Source: Rhodocyclaceae bacterium (GTDB lineage: Bacteria; Pseudomonadota; Gammaproteobacteria; Burkholderiales; Rhodocyclaceae). Taken from it: a DNA stretch of 5,534 nt. Location: NCBI GenBank assembly GCA_030682595.1, contig JAUXNZ010000243.1:1-5534 (forward strand), read 5' to 3'. The notes below the pieces were generated by a model. The model saw only the letters and a program-made list of their open reading frames with translations, was not told the DNA's origin and did not search any database. The stretch's first letter is position 1. Every line of letters begins with the position of its first letter. This document shows positions 1-5,534 of the stretch, piece after piece. The translations under genes were made by a program, and so were the position numbers.

Positions 1-1359
1 CATGAAGGAGGTCTGCATGTTGACCGCCATCAGGATGCCGAACCAGACCAGATCGATGCCCAGCTTGTCCGCCACCGGTGCCAGCAGCGGCAAGACGATG
101 AAGGCCAGCTCGAAGAAATCGAGGAAGAAGGCCAGGATGAAGATCAGGACGTTGACCACGACGAGGAAGCCGAACTGGCCGCCGGGCAGTCCGGTCAGCA
201 GATGCTCGACCCAGATGTGGCCATCCACCGCCTGGAAGGTCAGGCTGAACACCGTCGCGCCGAGCAGGATGAACAGGACGAAGGCGGAGAGTTTCGTGGT
301 CGCATCCATGGCCTGGGTCAGCAGCTTCATGCTGAGGCGGCGGCGCGAAACGGCCATGATCAGCGCACCCAGCGCGCCCATCGCGCCGCCTTCGGTCGGC
401 GTGGCGATGCCGAGGAAGATGGTGCCAAGCACGAGGAAAATCAGCGCCAGCGGCGGAATCAACACAAAGGTGACGCGTTCGGCCATGCGCGACAGCAGAC
501 CCAGCTTGGTCACGCGGTTGAGCATCGCGAGCGTGAAGGCAATGCCGATGCCGACGCACATCGACAGCACGATCGTTTCATCGGTCGGCGCCTCGGCCGC
601 CCGGCTCTTGGCAAACGCCACCGCGCCGCCCACCGAAATGAGGAACAACACCCCCACCGAGCGCATGCCGGAACTGCCGTTGGCCTCGCGGAAGGTGCGC
701 GCCTCCGGCGGCAGGGCCGGCGCCATGTTCGGCCTGATGAGGGTCAGCAAAAACACCCAGCCGACGTAAAGGCTCATCAACATGAAACCCGGAATGAATG
801 CGCCGGCATACAGGTCGCCGACGCTGCGGCCAATCTGGTCGGCGATGACGATCAGCACCAGCGAAGGCGGGATGATCTGCGCCAGCGTACCCGAGGCGGC
901 AATGACGCCCGAGGCCAGCCGGCGGTCATAGCCGTAACGCAACATGAGTGGCAGGGAGATCAGACCCATCGAGATCACCGAGGCCGCCACCACGCCGGTC
1001 GTCGCGGCGAGCATGGCGCCGACGAAAATCACTGCGTAGGCGAGGCCGCCGCGGATCGGGCCGAACAACTGGCCGATGGTGTCGAGCAGGTCCTCGGCCA
1101 TGCCCGAACGTTCGAGGATCAGCCCCATGAAGGTAAAGAAGGGGATCGCGAGCAGCGTGTCGTTCTTCATGATGCCGAAGATACGGAGCGGCAGGGCCTG
1201 CATCAGCGAGGCGGGCAGCATGCCGAGCTCGATGCCGATGAAGGCGAAGAACAGGCCGCAGGCAGCCAGCGAAAACGCCACCGAATAGCCCATCAGCAGA
1301 AACATGAACAGCCCCATGAACATGATCGGGGCCATGTTGGCTTGCAGAAACTCGATCAT
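1..1359 (-). CDS. dctM: TRAP transporter large permease (DctM, FcbT3-like), C-terminus cut by window edge
   Basis: Large membrane subunit of a TRAP transporter. It forms the ion-coupled channel in the inner membrane that takes an organic acid from a periplasmic binding protein. Reading from the ATG at 1359 gives 453 uninterrupted codons that run off the left edge. The protein is strongly hydrophobic, with about ten or more membrane segments in this part. Family signatures seen are MGLILERSGMAEDLLD (about 78-93), the hairpin ATTGVVAAS (118-126), ASGTLAQIIPPS (155-166), IATPTEGGAMGA (318-329), DFFELAFIVLP (414-424) and NMQTSF (447-452). The ERSGMAEDLL and NMQTSF motifs fit the mannitol/chloroaromatic-type (FcbT3) branch, which is longer than classical DctM, so probably roughly 100 residues are missing. 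The start is supported by the ATGA overlap with the dctQ stop and a purine-rich AAGAAAGGG stretch just upstream. The substrate cannot be read from this subunit. Confidence 0.95.
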   Translation of the reverse strand, partial: MIEFLQANMAPIMFMGLFMFLLMGYSVAFSLAACGLFFAFIGIELGMLPASLMQALPLRIFGIMKNDTLLAIPFFTFMGLILERSGMAEDLLDTIGQLFGPIRGGLAYAVIFVGAMLAATTGVVAASVISMGLISLPLMLRYGYDRRLASGVIAASGTLAQIIPPSLVLIVIADQIGRSVGDLYAGAFIPGFMLMSLYVGWVFLLTLIRPNMAPALPPEARTFREANGSSGMRSVGVLFLISVGGAVAFAKSRAAEAPTDETIVLSMCVGIGIAFTLAMLNRVTKLGLLSRMAERVTFVLIPPLALIFLVLGTIFLGIATPTEGGAMGALGALIMAVSRRRLSMKLLTQAMDATTKLSAFVLFILLGATVFSLTFQAVDGHIWVEHLLTGLPGGQFGFLVVVNVLIFILAFFLDFFELAFIVLPLLAPVADKLGIDLVWFGILMAVNMQTSFM

Positions 1360-2015
1360 TTATCTGCCCTTTCTTCCTTGGCACGATCAGAAACCATATC
1401 GACGGCGTCTTCGACGCGGTGAATGACCTCAGGCGCAACCTCGTGCTTCCTGATCTCGTCGGCCAGTTCTTCCTCCGCCGTCTTGGTCTGCACGGGCTGG
1501 GTGGGGTCGGCGCACAGTCCCTTGAGGAAACCGACACGCTTGATCAGTTCGGAAATTCCTTGCAGGCCCAGCAGCGTAAAGCCGATTGGCAGCAGAGCGT
1601 AAACCGGCCAGCGGATCAGGCCGCCGGCGTTTTCCGACATTTCGCCGCTGCGGTAGGCCTGGATCGCCAGCGGCAAGGCCAGATCGATGACGAGGATGAC
1701 AAATGGCATCAGGAAAACCACGATACCGAAGATCTCGACCTTGATCTGGGTGTGCTTGGAGAAACGCCCCAGGATGACGTCGATCTTGACGTGGCCCTGG
1801 CGCAGCATGGTGTAGCCCGAAGCCAGCAGGAACATCGCGGCAAACAGGTACCACTGGATTTCCAGGAAGGCATTGGAACTGACGTTGAAGGCCTTGCGCA
1901 CAATGGCGTTGGTGGCGCTGATGAGCACGGCGACGAGCACCAGCCAGAGCGTGGCGCGACCGACTAACTCGGTCATGCGATCGATCAGCCGCGAGAATTG
2001 CAGCAGGAAATTCAT
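1356..2015 (-). CDS. dctQ: TRAP transporter small permease (DctQ, FcbT2-like)
   Basis: Small membrane subunit of the TRAP transporter, which pairs with DctM in the inner membrane. The 219-residue product has four predicted membrane helices at about 21-38, 50-70, 93-118 and 135-156. Conserved features are the EIQWYLFAAMFLLASGY stretch (52-68), GHVKIDV (74-80) and SGEMSENAGGLIRWP (123-137), which are typical of the FcbT2/COG4665-type small subunits. A charged tail of about 50 residues (170-219) follows the last helix. The reading frame stays open far upstream, but the ATG at 2015 is the real start: it has a strong GGAGGAGA ribosome site seven bases upstream, and the preceding frame lies antisense to another gene. 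The stop overlaps the dctM start by four bases, so Q and M are probably translationally coupled. No binding-protein gene lies on the promoter side. The substrate is unknown. Confidence 0.95.
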   Translation of the reverse strand: MNFLLQFSRLIDRMTELVGRATLWLVLVAVLISATNAIVRKAFNVSSNAFLEIQWYLFAAMFLLASGYTMLRQGHVKIDVILGRFSKHTQIKVEIFGIVVFLMPFVILVIDLALPLAIQAYRSGEMSENAGGLIRWPVYALLPIGFTLLGLQGISELIKRVGFLKGLCADPTQPVQTKTAEEELADEIRKHEVAPEVIHRVEDAVDMVSDRAKEERADK

Positions 2016-2022
2016 TTGATTT

Positions 2023-2030
2023 TCTCCTCC
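2023..2030 (-). promoter_or_regulatory. Ribosome binding site of dctQ
   Basis: On the minus strand this reads GGAGGAGA, seven bases before the ATG at 2015. It is the strongest Shine-Dalgarno match in the window and fixes the dctQ start within a frame that stays open much further upstream. Its upstream end touches the foot of a seven-base-pair inverted repeat (2030-2049). Confidence 0.85.
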
Positions 2031-2049
2031 GCACCGGGATTGCGGTGCG
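2030..2049. repeat. Perfect 7-bp inverted repeat upstream of dctQ
   Basis: CGCACCG at 2030-2036 is exactly complementary in reverse to CGGTGCG at 2043-2049, with the six-base spacer GGATTG. It directly abuts the dctQ ribosome site. It could be an operator for a dimeric regulator, or a hairpin in the dctQ leader that tunes translation. It has no T-run, so it is not a terminator. In GC-rich DNA an arm of this length can arise by chance, so the function is only suggested. Confidence 0.4.
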
Positions 2050-2051
2050 CA

Positions 2052-2057
2052 ATAATG
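2052..2057 (-). promoter_or_regulatory. Possible -10 element for dctQM
   Basis: The minus strand reads CATTAT here, four of six matches to TATAAT including the near-invariant A at position 2 and the final T. It is the most AT-rich patch upstream of dctQ. No good -35 element sits 16-18 bases further upstream, so this would need an activator. The transcript start would fall inside or beside the inverted repeat at 2030-2049. This is a weak candidate. Confidence 0.25.
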
Positions 2058-2078
2058 GCCGATTGCCCCGCGCCCGAT

Positions 2079-2100
2079 GTGTTGTTGTGTGTTGTCACAA
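2079..2100. repeat. GTGTTGT direct repeat at 10-base spacing with TTGTCACAA element
   Basis: GTGTTGT occurs at 2079-2085 and again at 2089-2095, one helical turn apart. The second copy runs into TTGTCACAA (2092-2100), whose TTGT and ACAA arms are complementary around a central C. Same-face repeats of this kind are common in regulator binding sites between diverging genes. The elements are short and no regulator gene is in the window, so assignment as an operator is inference. Confidence 0.3.
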
Positions 2101-2156
2101 GCGCAAGCGCAGGGGCGCGATGTTAACCTTTTCAGCCCCGGATTGACCATACCATT

Positions 2157-2813
2157 GTGGAAAACCGCAGCCACCCCCCCGGCCGTGCAACCCGTCTGTG
2201 CATCGTGCGCCACGGCGAAACCGACTGGAATGCGGTGCGCCGCATCCAGGGTCATGTTGATGTGCCGCTGTCCGCCGTCGGCCATGCTCAGGCGCGTGCC
2301 GCCGGCAATGCGCTGGCCAGCGAAGGCCTGGCCGCCATCTACAGCAGCGACTTGACGCGCGCGCGACAGACTGCCGAGGCGACCGCCCACCTGACGCATG
2401 TGACGTTGCAACTGACCAGCGGGCTGCGCGAGCGCCATTTCGGCGTATTTCAGGGGCTGACCTATGCGGAAGCAGCGGTGCAGTTTCCAGAAGCCTACGC
2501 CCGCCACCAGGCGCGCGACGATGCGCACTTCGCCCCGCCTGACGGCGAAAGCCTGCATGATCTGGCGCTGCGGATTGCCGGCGTCTGCGACGACATCGTG
2601 CGTCGCCACGCCGGAGAAACGGTGGCGATTTTCACGCACGGCGGCGTGCTCGACGTCCTCTACCGCCGGGCACTTGGCCGACCGCTGACGGCACCGCGCG
2701 ACTTCGCCATCCCCAACGCCGGCATCAACTGGATCGCAGTGGTCGATGATTGCTGGAGCCTGCTGACCTGGGCCGAACGCGATCATCTGGACAGCGTGCG
2801 CGACGAACTGTAG
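2157..2813 (+). CDS. Histidine phosphatase family protein (phosphoglycerate mutase-like)
   Basis: A 218-residue cytoplasmic enzyme of the histidine phosphatase superfamily, which transfers or hydrolyses phosphate through a phosphohistidine. The full catalytic set is visible: RHGE at 18-21 (His19 nucleophile), SSDLTRARQTA at 63-73 (Arg70), GLRERHFG at 89-96 (Glu92 as likely acid/base) and the second histidine in THGG at 160-163. There is no signal peptide. The length fits the dPGM/GpmB/CobC group. Public annotations often call such genes phosphoglycerate mutase, but a phosphatase role (for example on phosphoserine, alpha-ribazole phosphate or another small phosphate ester) is equally possible, and I cannot choose. 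The start is GTG at 2157. The frame is closed by a stop at 2124-2126, no ATG is available and no clear ribosome site is seen, so initiation may be weak or leaderless. It lies 47 bases before glyA in the same direction. Confidence 0.92.
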   Translation: MENRSHPPGRATRLCIVRHGETDWNAVRRIQGHVDVPLSAVGHAQARAAGNALASEGLAAIYSSDLTRARQTAEATAHLTHVTLQLTSGLRERHFGVFQGLTYAEAAVQFPEAYARHQARDDAHFAPPDGESLHDLALRIAGVCDDIVRRHAGETVAIFTHGGVLDVLYRRALGRPLTAPRDFAIPNAGINWIAVVDDCWSLLTWAERDHLDSVRDEL

Positions 2814-2821
2814 TGGCCTGC

Positions 2822-2827
2822 TAGAAT
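2822..2827 (+). promoter_or_regulatory. Possible -10 element for glyA
   Basis: TAGAAT, five of six matches to TATAAT, lies in the 47-base gap just after the phosphatase stop and 33 bases before the glyA ATG. No matching -35 hexamer is seen at 16-18 bases. TGGACA at 2788-2793 is a good -35 sequence but lies 28 bases away, which is too far. It would allow glyA-nrdR-ribD to be transcribed separately from the phosphatase gene. Confidence 0.35.
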
Positions 2828-2860
2828 TCCGTTTTTCCCACCCTCCGCCGGGACAACGCC

Positions 2861-4108
2861 ATGTTTGCAAAGCAAAATACCCTCGCCAAGACCGACCCCG
2901 AACTGTTCTCTGCCATCCAGAAGGAAAATCAGCGGCAGGAAGATCATATCGAGCTGATCGCCTCGGAAAACTATGTCTCGTGGGCAGTGCTGGAAGCCCA
3001 GGGTTCGCAACTGACCAACAAATACGCCGAAGGCTATCCCGGCAAGCGCTACTACGGCGGTTGCGAGTACGTCGACGTCGCCGAACAGCTCGCCATCGAC
3101 CGTGCCAAGAAACTGTTCGGCGCCGAGGCGGCCAATGTGCAGCCGAACTCCGGATCGCAGGCCAACCAGGCGGTGTTCATGGCCTTCCTCAATCCCGGCG
3201 ACACCATCCTCGGCATGAACCTTGCCGCCGGCGGCCACCTGACCCATGGCATGAAACTCAACATGTCTGGCAAATGGTTCAATGTCGTGCCCTACGGCCT
3301 CGACGAAAACGAGGCCATCGACTACGCGGAAGTCGAACGCCTCGCCCAGGGACACAAGCCCAAGCTGATCATCGCCGGCGCCTCGGCCTACGCTTTGCGC
3401 ATCGATTTCGAACGCTTCGCCAAGATCGCCAAATCAGTCGGCGCCATTTTCATGGTCGACATGGCGCACTATGCGGGTCTGGTCGCCGCCGGCTTCTACC
3501 CGAACCCGGTACCGCACGCCGATGTCGTGACCTCGACGACGCACAAGACGCTGCGCGGCCCGCGCGGCGGCCTCATCCTGATGAAGGCCGCACACGAGAA
3601 GGCCATCAACTCGGCCATTTTCCCCGGTCTGCAGGGCGGCCCGCTGATGCATGTGATCGCCGCCAAGGCGGTGGCCTTCAAGGAGGCGATGACCCCCGAA
3701 TTCAAGAGTTACCAGGAGCAGGTGATCGAAAACGCCCTGGTCATGTGCAAGGTGCTCAAGCTGCGCGGCCTGCGCATTGTTTCGGGTCGCACCGAATCGC
3801 ATGTCTTCCTCGTCGATCTGCAACCCAAAAATATCACTGGCAAGGATGCCGAAGCCGCATTGGGCCGCGCCCACATCACGGTGAACAAGAACGCCATTCC
3901 CAACGACCCGCAAAAACCCTTCGTCACCAGCGGCATTCGCATCGGCACGCCAGCCATGACCACGCGCGGTTTTACGGAAATCGAGGCCGAGGCGGTCGCC
4001 GACCTGATCGCCGACGTGCTCGAAGCCCCGACCGACGAGGCGGTGCTCGCCCGAGTGCGTGGCGAGGTGGCGGAGTTGTGCAAGAAATTCCCCGTGTACG
4101 GCCACTGA
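2861..4108 (+). CDS. glyA: Serine hydroxymethyltransferase
   Basis: Cytoplasmic PLP enzyme that converts serine and tetrahydrofolate to glycine and 5,10-methylenetetrahydrofolate, the main one-carbon source for purines, thymidylate and methionine. The 415-residue product is full length for bacteria. Visible signatures are ELIASENY (31-38), LTNKYAEGYPGKRYYGG (51-67, with Tyr55 and Tyr65), QPNSGSQAN (94-102), GGHLTHG (124-130, His126 stacking on PLP), SAY (175-177), VDMAHYAGL (199-207, Asp200 and His203), TSTTHKTLRGPRGG (224-237, PLP lysine Lys229), and SGIRIGTPA (357-365, Arg360 probably binding the substrate carboxylate). The many matches to betaproteobacterial GlyA, such as the SGRTESHVFLVDL stretch, support the taxonomic guess. 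The ATG at 2861 is the only sensible start. The ribosome site is weak (GGGA about nine bases upstream). A tryptophan at 41 replaces the proline found at this place in E. coli GlyA. The gene is followed after three bases by nrdR. Confidence 0.98.
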   Translation: MFAKQNTLAKTDPELFSAIQKENQRQEDHIELIASENYVSWAVLEAQGSQLTNKYAEGYPGKRYYGGCEYVDVAEQLAIDRAKKLFGAEAANVQPNSGSQANQAVFMAFLNPGDTILGMNLAAGGHLTHGMKLNMSGKWFNVVPYGLDENEAIDYAEVERLAQGHKPKLIIAGASAYALRIDFERFAKIAKSVGAIFMVDMAHYAGLVAAGFYPNPVPHADVVTSTTHKTLRGPRGGLILMKAAHEKAINSAIFPGLQGGPLMHVIAAKAVAFKEAMTPEFKSYQEQVIENALVMCKVLKLRGLRIVSGRTESHVFLVDLQPKNITGKDAEAALGRAHITVNKNAIPNDPQKPFVTSGIRIGTPAMTTRGFTEIEAEAVADLIADVLEAPTDEAVLARVRGEVAELCKKFPVYGH

Positions 4109-4111
4109 TCG

Positions 4112-4588
4112 ATGCGCTGTCCGTATTGTTCCGAGGACAACACCCAGGTTGTCGATACCCGCGAAAACGAGGAAGGCGACACGGTGCGGCGGCGGCGGCG
4201 CTGCCTGTCCTGCGACAAGCGCTTCACGACCTATGAGCGCATCGAACTGCAACTGCCGCTGGTGGTGAAAAAGAACGGTAGCCGCGTCGATTACGATCGC
4301 GACAAGTTGAAGTCGAGCATGACGCTGGCGCTACGCAAGCGGCCCGTCAATACCGAGAGCGTCGCGAGTGCGATCGACCGCATCGAAGACAAGCTGGTGC
4401 AACTGGCCGAGCGCGAAGTGACCTCGGACCGCATCGGCGAACTGGTGATGCGCGAGCTGAAGAAACTCGACAAGGTCGCTTACATCCGTTTTGCCTCGGT
4501 CTATCGCAACTTTGCCGACGTCGATGAGTTCTCCGATGCGGTCCGCGAAATGAAGCGGCCGCGCATCACCCGCCCCAAGTCCTCGTGA
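4112..4588 (+). CDS. nrdR: Transcriptional repressor NrdR (zinc ribbon and ATP-cone)
   Basis: Repressor of ribonucleotide reductase genes. It senses ATP/dATP through its ATP-cone and binds NrdR boxes through an N-terminal zinc ribbon. The 158-residue protein shows the four zinc cysteines Cys3 and Cys6 (CPYC) and Cys31 and Cys34 (CLSC), then RFTTYERIE (37-45). The ATP-cone follows at about 49-139, with VVKKNGSRVDYDRDKL (51-66), LRKRPVN (74-80) and the conserved KLDKVAYIRFASVYRNF (118-134). The length is usual for the family. Residues 26-30 are five arginines, four of them from CGG codons. It starts three bases after the glyA stop with no clear ribosome site of its own, which suggests translational coupling. 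Its stop codon overlaps the proposed ribD start. The targets (nrd genes) are not in the window, and I see no NrdR box here. Confidence 0.98.
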   Translation: MRCPYCSEDNTQVVDTRENEEGDTVRRRRRCLSCDKRFTTYERIELQLPLVVKKNGSRVDYDRDKLKSSMTLALRKRPVNTESVASAIDRIEDKLVQLAEREVTSDRIGELVMRELKKLDKVAYIRFASVYRNFADVDEFSDAVREMKRPRITRPKSS

Positions 4589-5534
4589 CCACCGTGGCGC
4601 AAGCTTTTTTGCCTGAAGACTACGGGTTCATGAGCCGCGCGCTGCAACTGGCGGAACGCGGCCTTTACACCACCACACCCAACCCGCGCGTCGGCTGCGT
4701 ACTGGTGAAGGATGGCGTGACGATCGGCGCGGGCTGGCACGAAAGTGCCGGGCAGCCACACGCCGAAATCAACGCCCTGGCAAAAGTCGGCGCTGGCGGG
4801 ACGGCGGGTTATCAAGGAGTGGCACAGGGCGCCACGGCTTACGTCACGCTCGAACCCTGCTCGCACCATGGCCGTACCCCGCCTTGCGCCGATGCGCTGA
4901 TCGCGGCGGGCGTCGCCCGTGTCGTCGCGGCGATGAAAGATCCCAACCCGCTCGTCGCCGGACAGGGTCTGACCCAGCTTGCCGCTGCCGGCATTGCTGT
5001 TACCAGCGGCCTGCTGGAAGCCGAAGCACGCGCGCTCAACGTCGGCTTTGTGTCGCGCATGACGCGCGGCCGGCCCTGGCTGCGGCTCAAAGTGGCCATG
5101 AGCCTGGATGGCAAGACGGCCCTCAACAACGGCGTGTCGCAGTGGATTACCGGCCCGGATGCGCGGACGGACGCCCATGCCTGGCGCGCGCGCTCCTGCG
5201 CGGTGCTGACGGGTTTCGGCACGGTCCGTGACGACGACCCCCGGCTTACGGTGCGCGACATCGATACACCACGCCAGCCGCGTCCGATCGTCGTCGACAG
5301 TCGACTGGAAACGCCGCTGACCGCCAAGCTGCTGGTAGGCGGCGCACTGATCTTTGCCGCCCGGCACGATGCCGAAAAGATAAACGCTCTCACCACGCGC
5401 GGCGCCGAAGTCGTCGTGCTCCCCAATTCCGCCGGCAAGGTCGACCTGGCCGCGATGCTGCTGGAACTTGGCTGTCGCGGCTTCAATGAAATACTGGTCG
5501 AAGCCGGCGCCAGGCTCAATGCTTCGCTACTCAG
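4585..5534 (+). CDS. ribD: Riboflavin biosynthesis bifunctional deaminase/reductase RibD, C-terminus cut by window edge
   Basis: Bifunctional cytoplasmic enzyme of riboflavin synthesis. The N-terminal domain deaminates the pyrimidine product made from GTP, and the C-terminal domain reduces its ribose with NADPH. From GTG at 4585 there are 316 codons before the right edge. The deaminase zinc site is complete: HAE (59-61, His59 ligand and Glu61 catalytic), PC (91-92, Cys92) and Cys101, with TPNPRVGCVLV (31-41) before it. The reductase domain begins near 164 with PWLRLKVAMSLDGKTA (164-179), followed by SQWITGPDAR (185-194), TVRDDDPRLTVR (213-224) and EILVEAGARLN (302-312). RibD is about 360-380 residues, so about 50 are missing. 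The GTG overlaps the nrdR stop (GTGA) and gives an N-terminus of family-like length. GTG at 4594, TTG at 4609 and ATG at 4630 are in-frame alternatives, the last being close to the domain core. Confidence 0.96.
   Translation, partial: MTTVAQAFLPEDYGFMSRALQLAERGLYTTTPNPRVGCVLVKDGVTIGAGWHESAGQPHAEINALAKVGAGGTAGYQGVAQGATAYVTLEPCSHHGRTPPCADALIAAGVARVVAAMKDPNPLVAGQGLTQLAAAGIAVTSGLLEAEARALNVGFVSRMTRGRPWLRLKVAMSLDGKTALNNGVSQWITGPDARTDAHAWRARSCAVLTGFGTVRDDDPRLTVRDIDTPRQPRPIVVDSRLETPLTAKLLVGGALIFAARHDAEKINALTTRGAEVVVLPNSAGKVDLAAMLLELGCRGFNEILVEAGARLNASLL

Larger units (their letters stand above)
2016..2156. other. Divergent intergenic region between dctQM and the phosphatase gene
   Basis: These 141 bases are the only sizeable non-coding stretch in the window and must carry the start signals for both diverging units unless promoters lie inside genes. 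Visible elements are the dctQ ribosome site (2023-2030), the 7-bp inverted repeat (2030-2049), a weak leftward -10 (2052-2057), two GTGTTGT copies ten bases apart (2079-2085 and 2089-2095) and a TTGTCACAA symmetric element (2092-2100). I could not find a convincing rightward promoter: TTGTCA at 2092-2097 resembles a -35, but the nearest AT-rich hexamer is about 23 bases away. Confidence 0.6.

Noticed and set aside
202..1422. Long plus-strand open frame (406 codons) opposite dctM
   Set aside because: Its product is a low-complexity mix of His, Arg, Glu, Gln and Asp, as expected from the complement of GC-rich membrane-protein codons. The minus strand carries a clear full set of DctM motifs.
2045..2070. 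Sigma-54 type promoter upstream of dctQ
   Set aside because: GG and GC pairs are present, but no arrangement gives the required ten-base spacing together with a TTGC-like -12 element.
2092..2126. Sigma-70 promoter for the phosphatase gene using TTGTCA (2092-2097) and TGTTAA (2121-2126)
   Set aside because: The spacer is 23 bases, too long for a normal promoter.
2814..2860. Glycine or other riboswitch before glyA
   Set aside because: The gap is only 47 bases, with no extended pairing or known aptamer core.
2016..2870. Extension of the dctQ frame upstream to 2870 on the minus strand
   Set aside because: The added residues lie antisense to the phosphatase gene and have no family similarity. 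The ATG at 2015 has a strong ribosome site and starts at the family N-terminus.
2980..4236. Plus-strand 418-codon frame overlapping glyA and nrdR
   Set aside because: Arginine-rich frame shadow in GC-rich DNA. The overlapping frames encode unmistakable GlyA and NrdR.
3434..4252. Minus-strand open frame opposite glyA and nrdR
   Set aside because: No recognisable motif and no ribosome site. It is the complement of well-supported genes.
4585..4610. T-run (4605-4610) after nrdR as a terminator
   Set aside because: The only stem before it is four base pairs (CCAC/GTGG) with a one-base loop, and the T-run is inside the ribD reading frame.
4501..5519. Minus-strand open frames opposite ribD
   Set aside because: Composition is that of a complement shadow, and the plus strand shows the complete RibD deaminase zinc site and reductase motifs.

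Overview
The window is about 5.5 kb of compact, GC-rich (by eye, well above 55%) bacterial chromosome with almost no non-coding DNA. The glyA-nrdR-ribD order, the betaproteobacterial look of the GlyA and NrdR sequences and a TRAP transporter of the FcbT2/FcbT3 type all point to a betaproteobacterium. A Rhodocyclales-like organism is my best guess, but this is inference from family knowledge and was not tested by any search.

Layout: two transcription units diverge from a 141-base intergenic region (2016-2156). Leftwards (minus strand) runs dctQ (1356-2015), then dctM (1359 to the left edge, C-terminus cut off). These are the two membrane subunits of a tripartite ATP-independent periplasmic (TRAP) transporter, overlapping by four bases (ATGA). 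Its periplasmic binding protein DctP is not in the window.

Rightwards (plus strand) runs a histidine-phosphatase / phosphoglycerate-mutase-like gene (2157-2813). After a 47-base gap come glyA (serine hydroxymethyltransferase, 2861-4108), nrdR (ribonucleotide-reductase repressor, 4112-4588) and ribD (riboflavin deaminase/reductase, from 4585 to the right edge, C-terminus cut off). glyA and nrdR are separated by three bases, and the nrdR stop overlaps a GTG start of ribD, so glyA-nrdR-ribD looks like one translationally coupled operon. It links one-carbon supply, deoxynucleotide control and flavin synthesis. The TRAP genes are a separate, divergently expressed uptake module.

I found no RNA gene, CRISPR array, mobile element, attachment site or convincing terminator. 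This is mostly ordinary core-genome sequence. The items most worth a second look are the short symmetric and repeated elements in the divergent intergenic region, the long charged C-terminal tail of DctQ, and the missing dctP. I see no evidence of an undescribed system.
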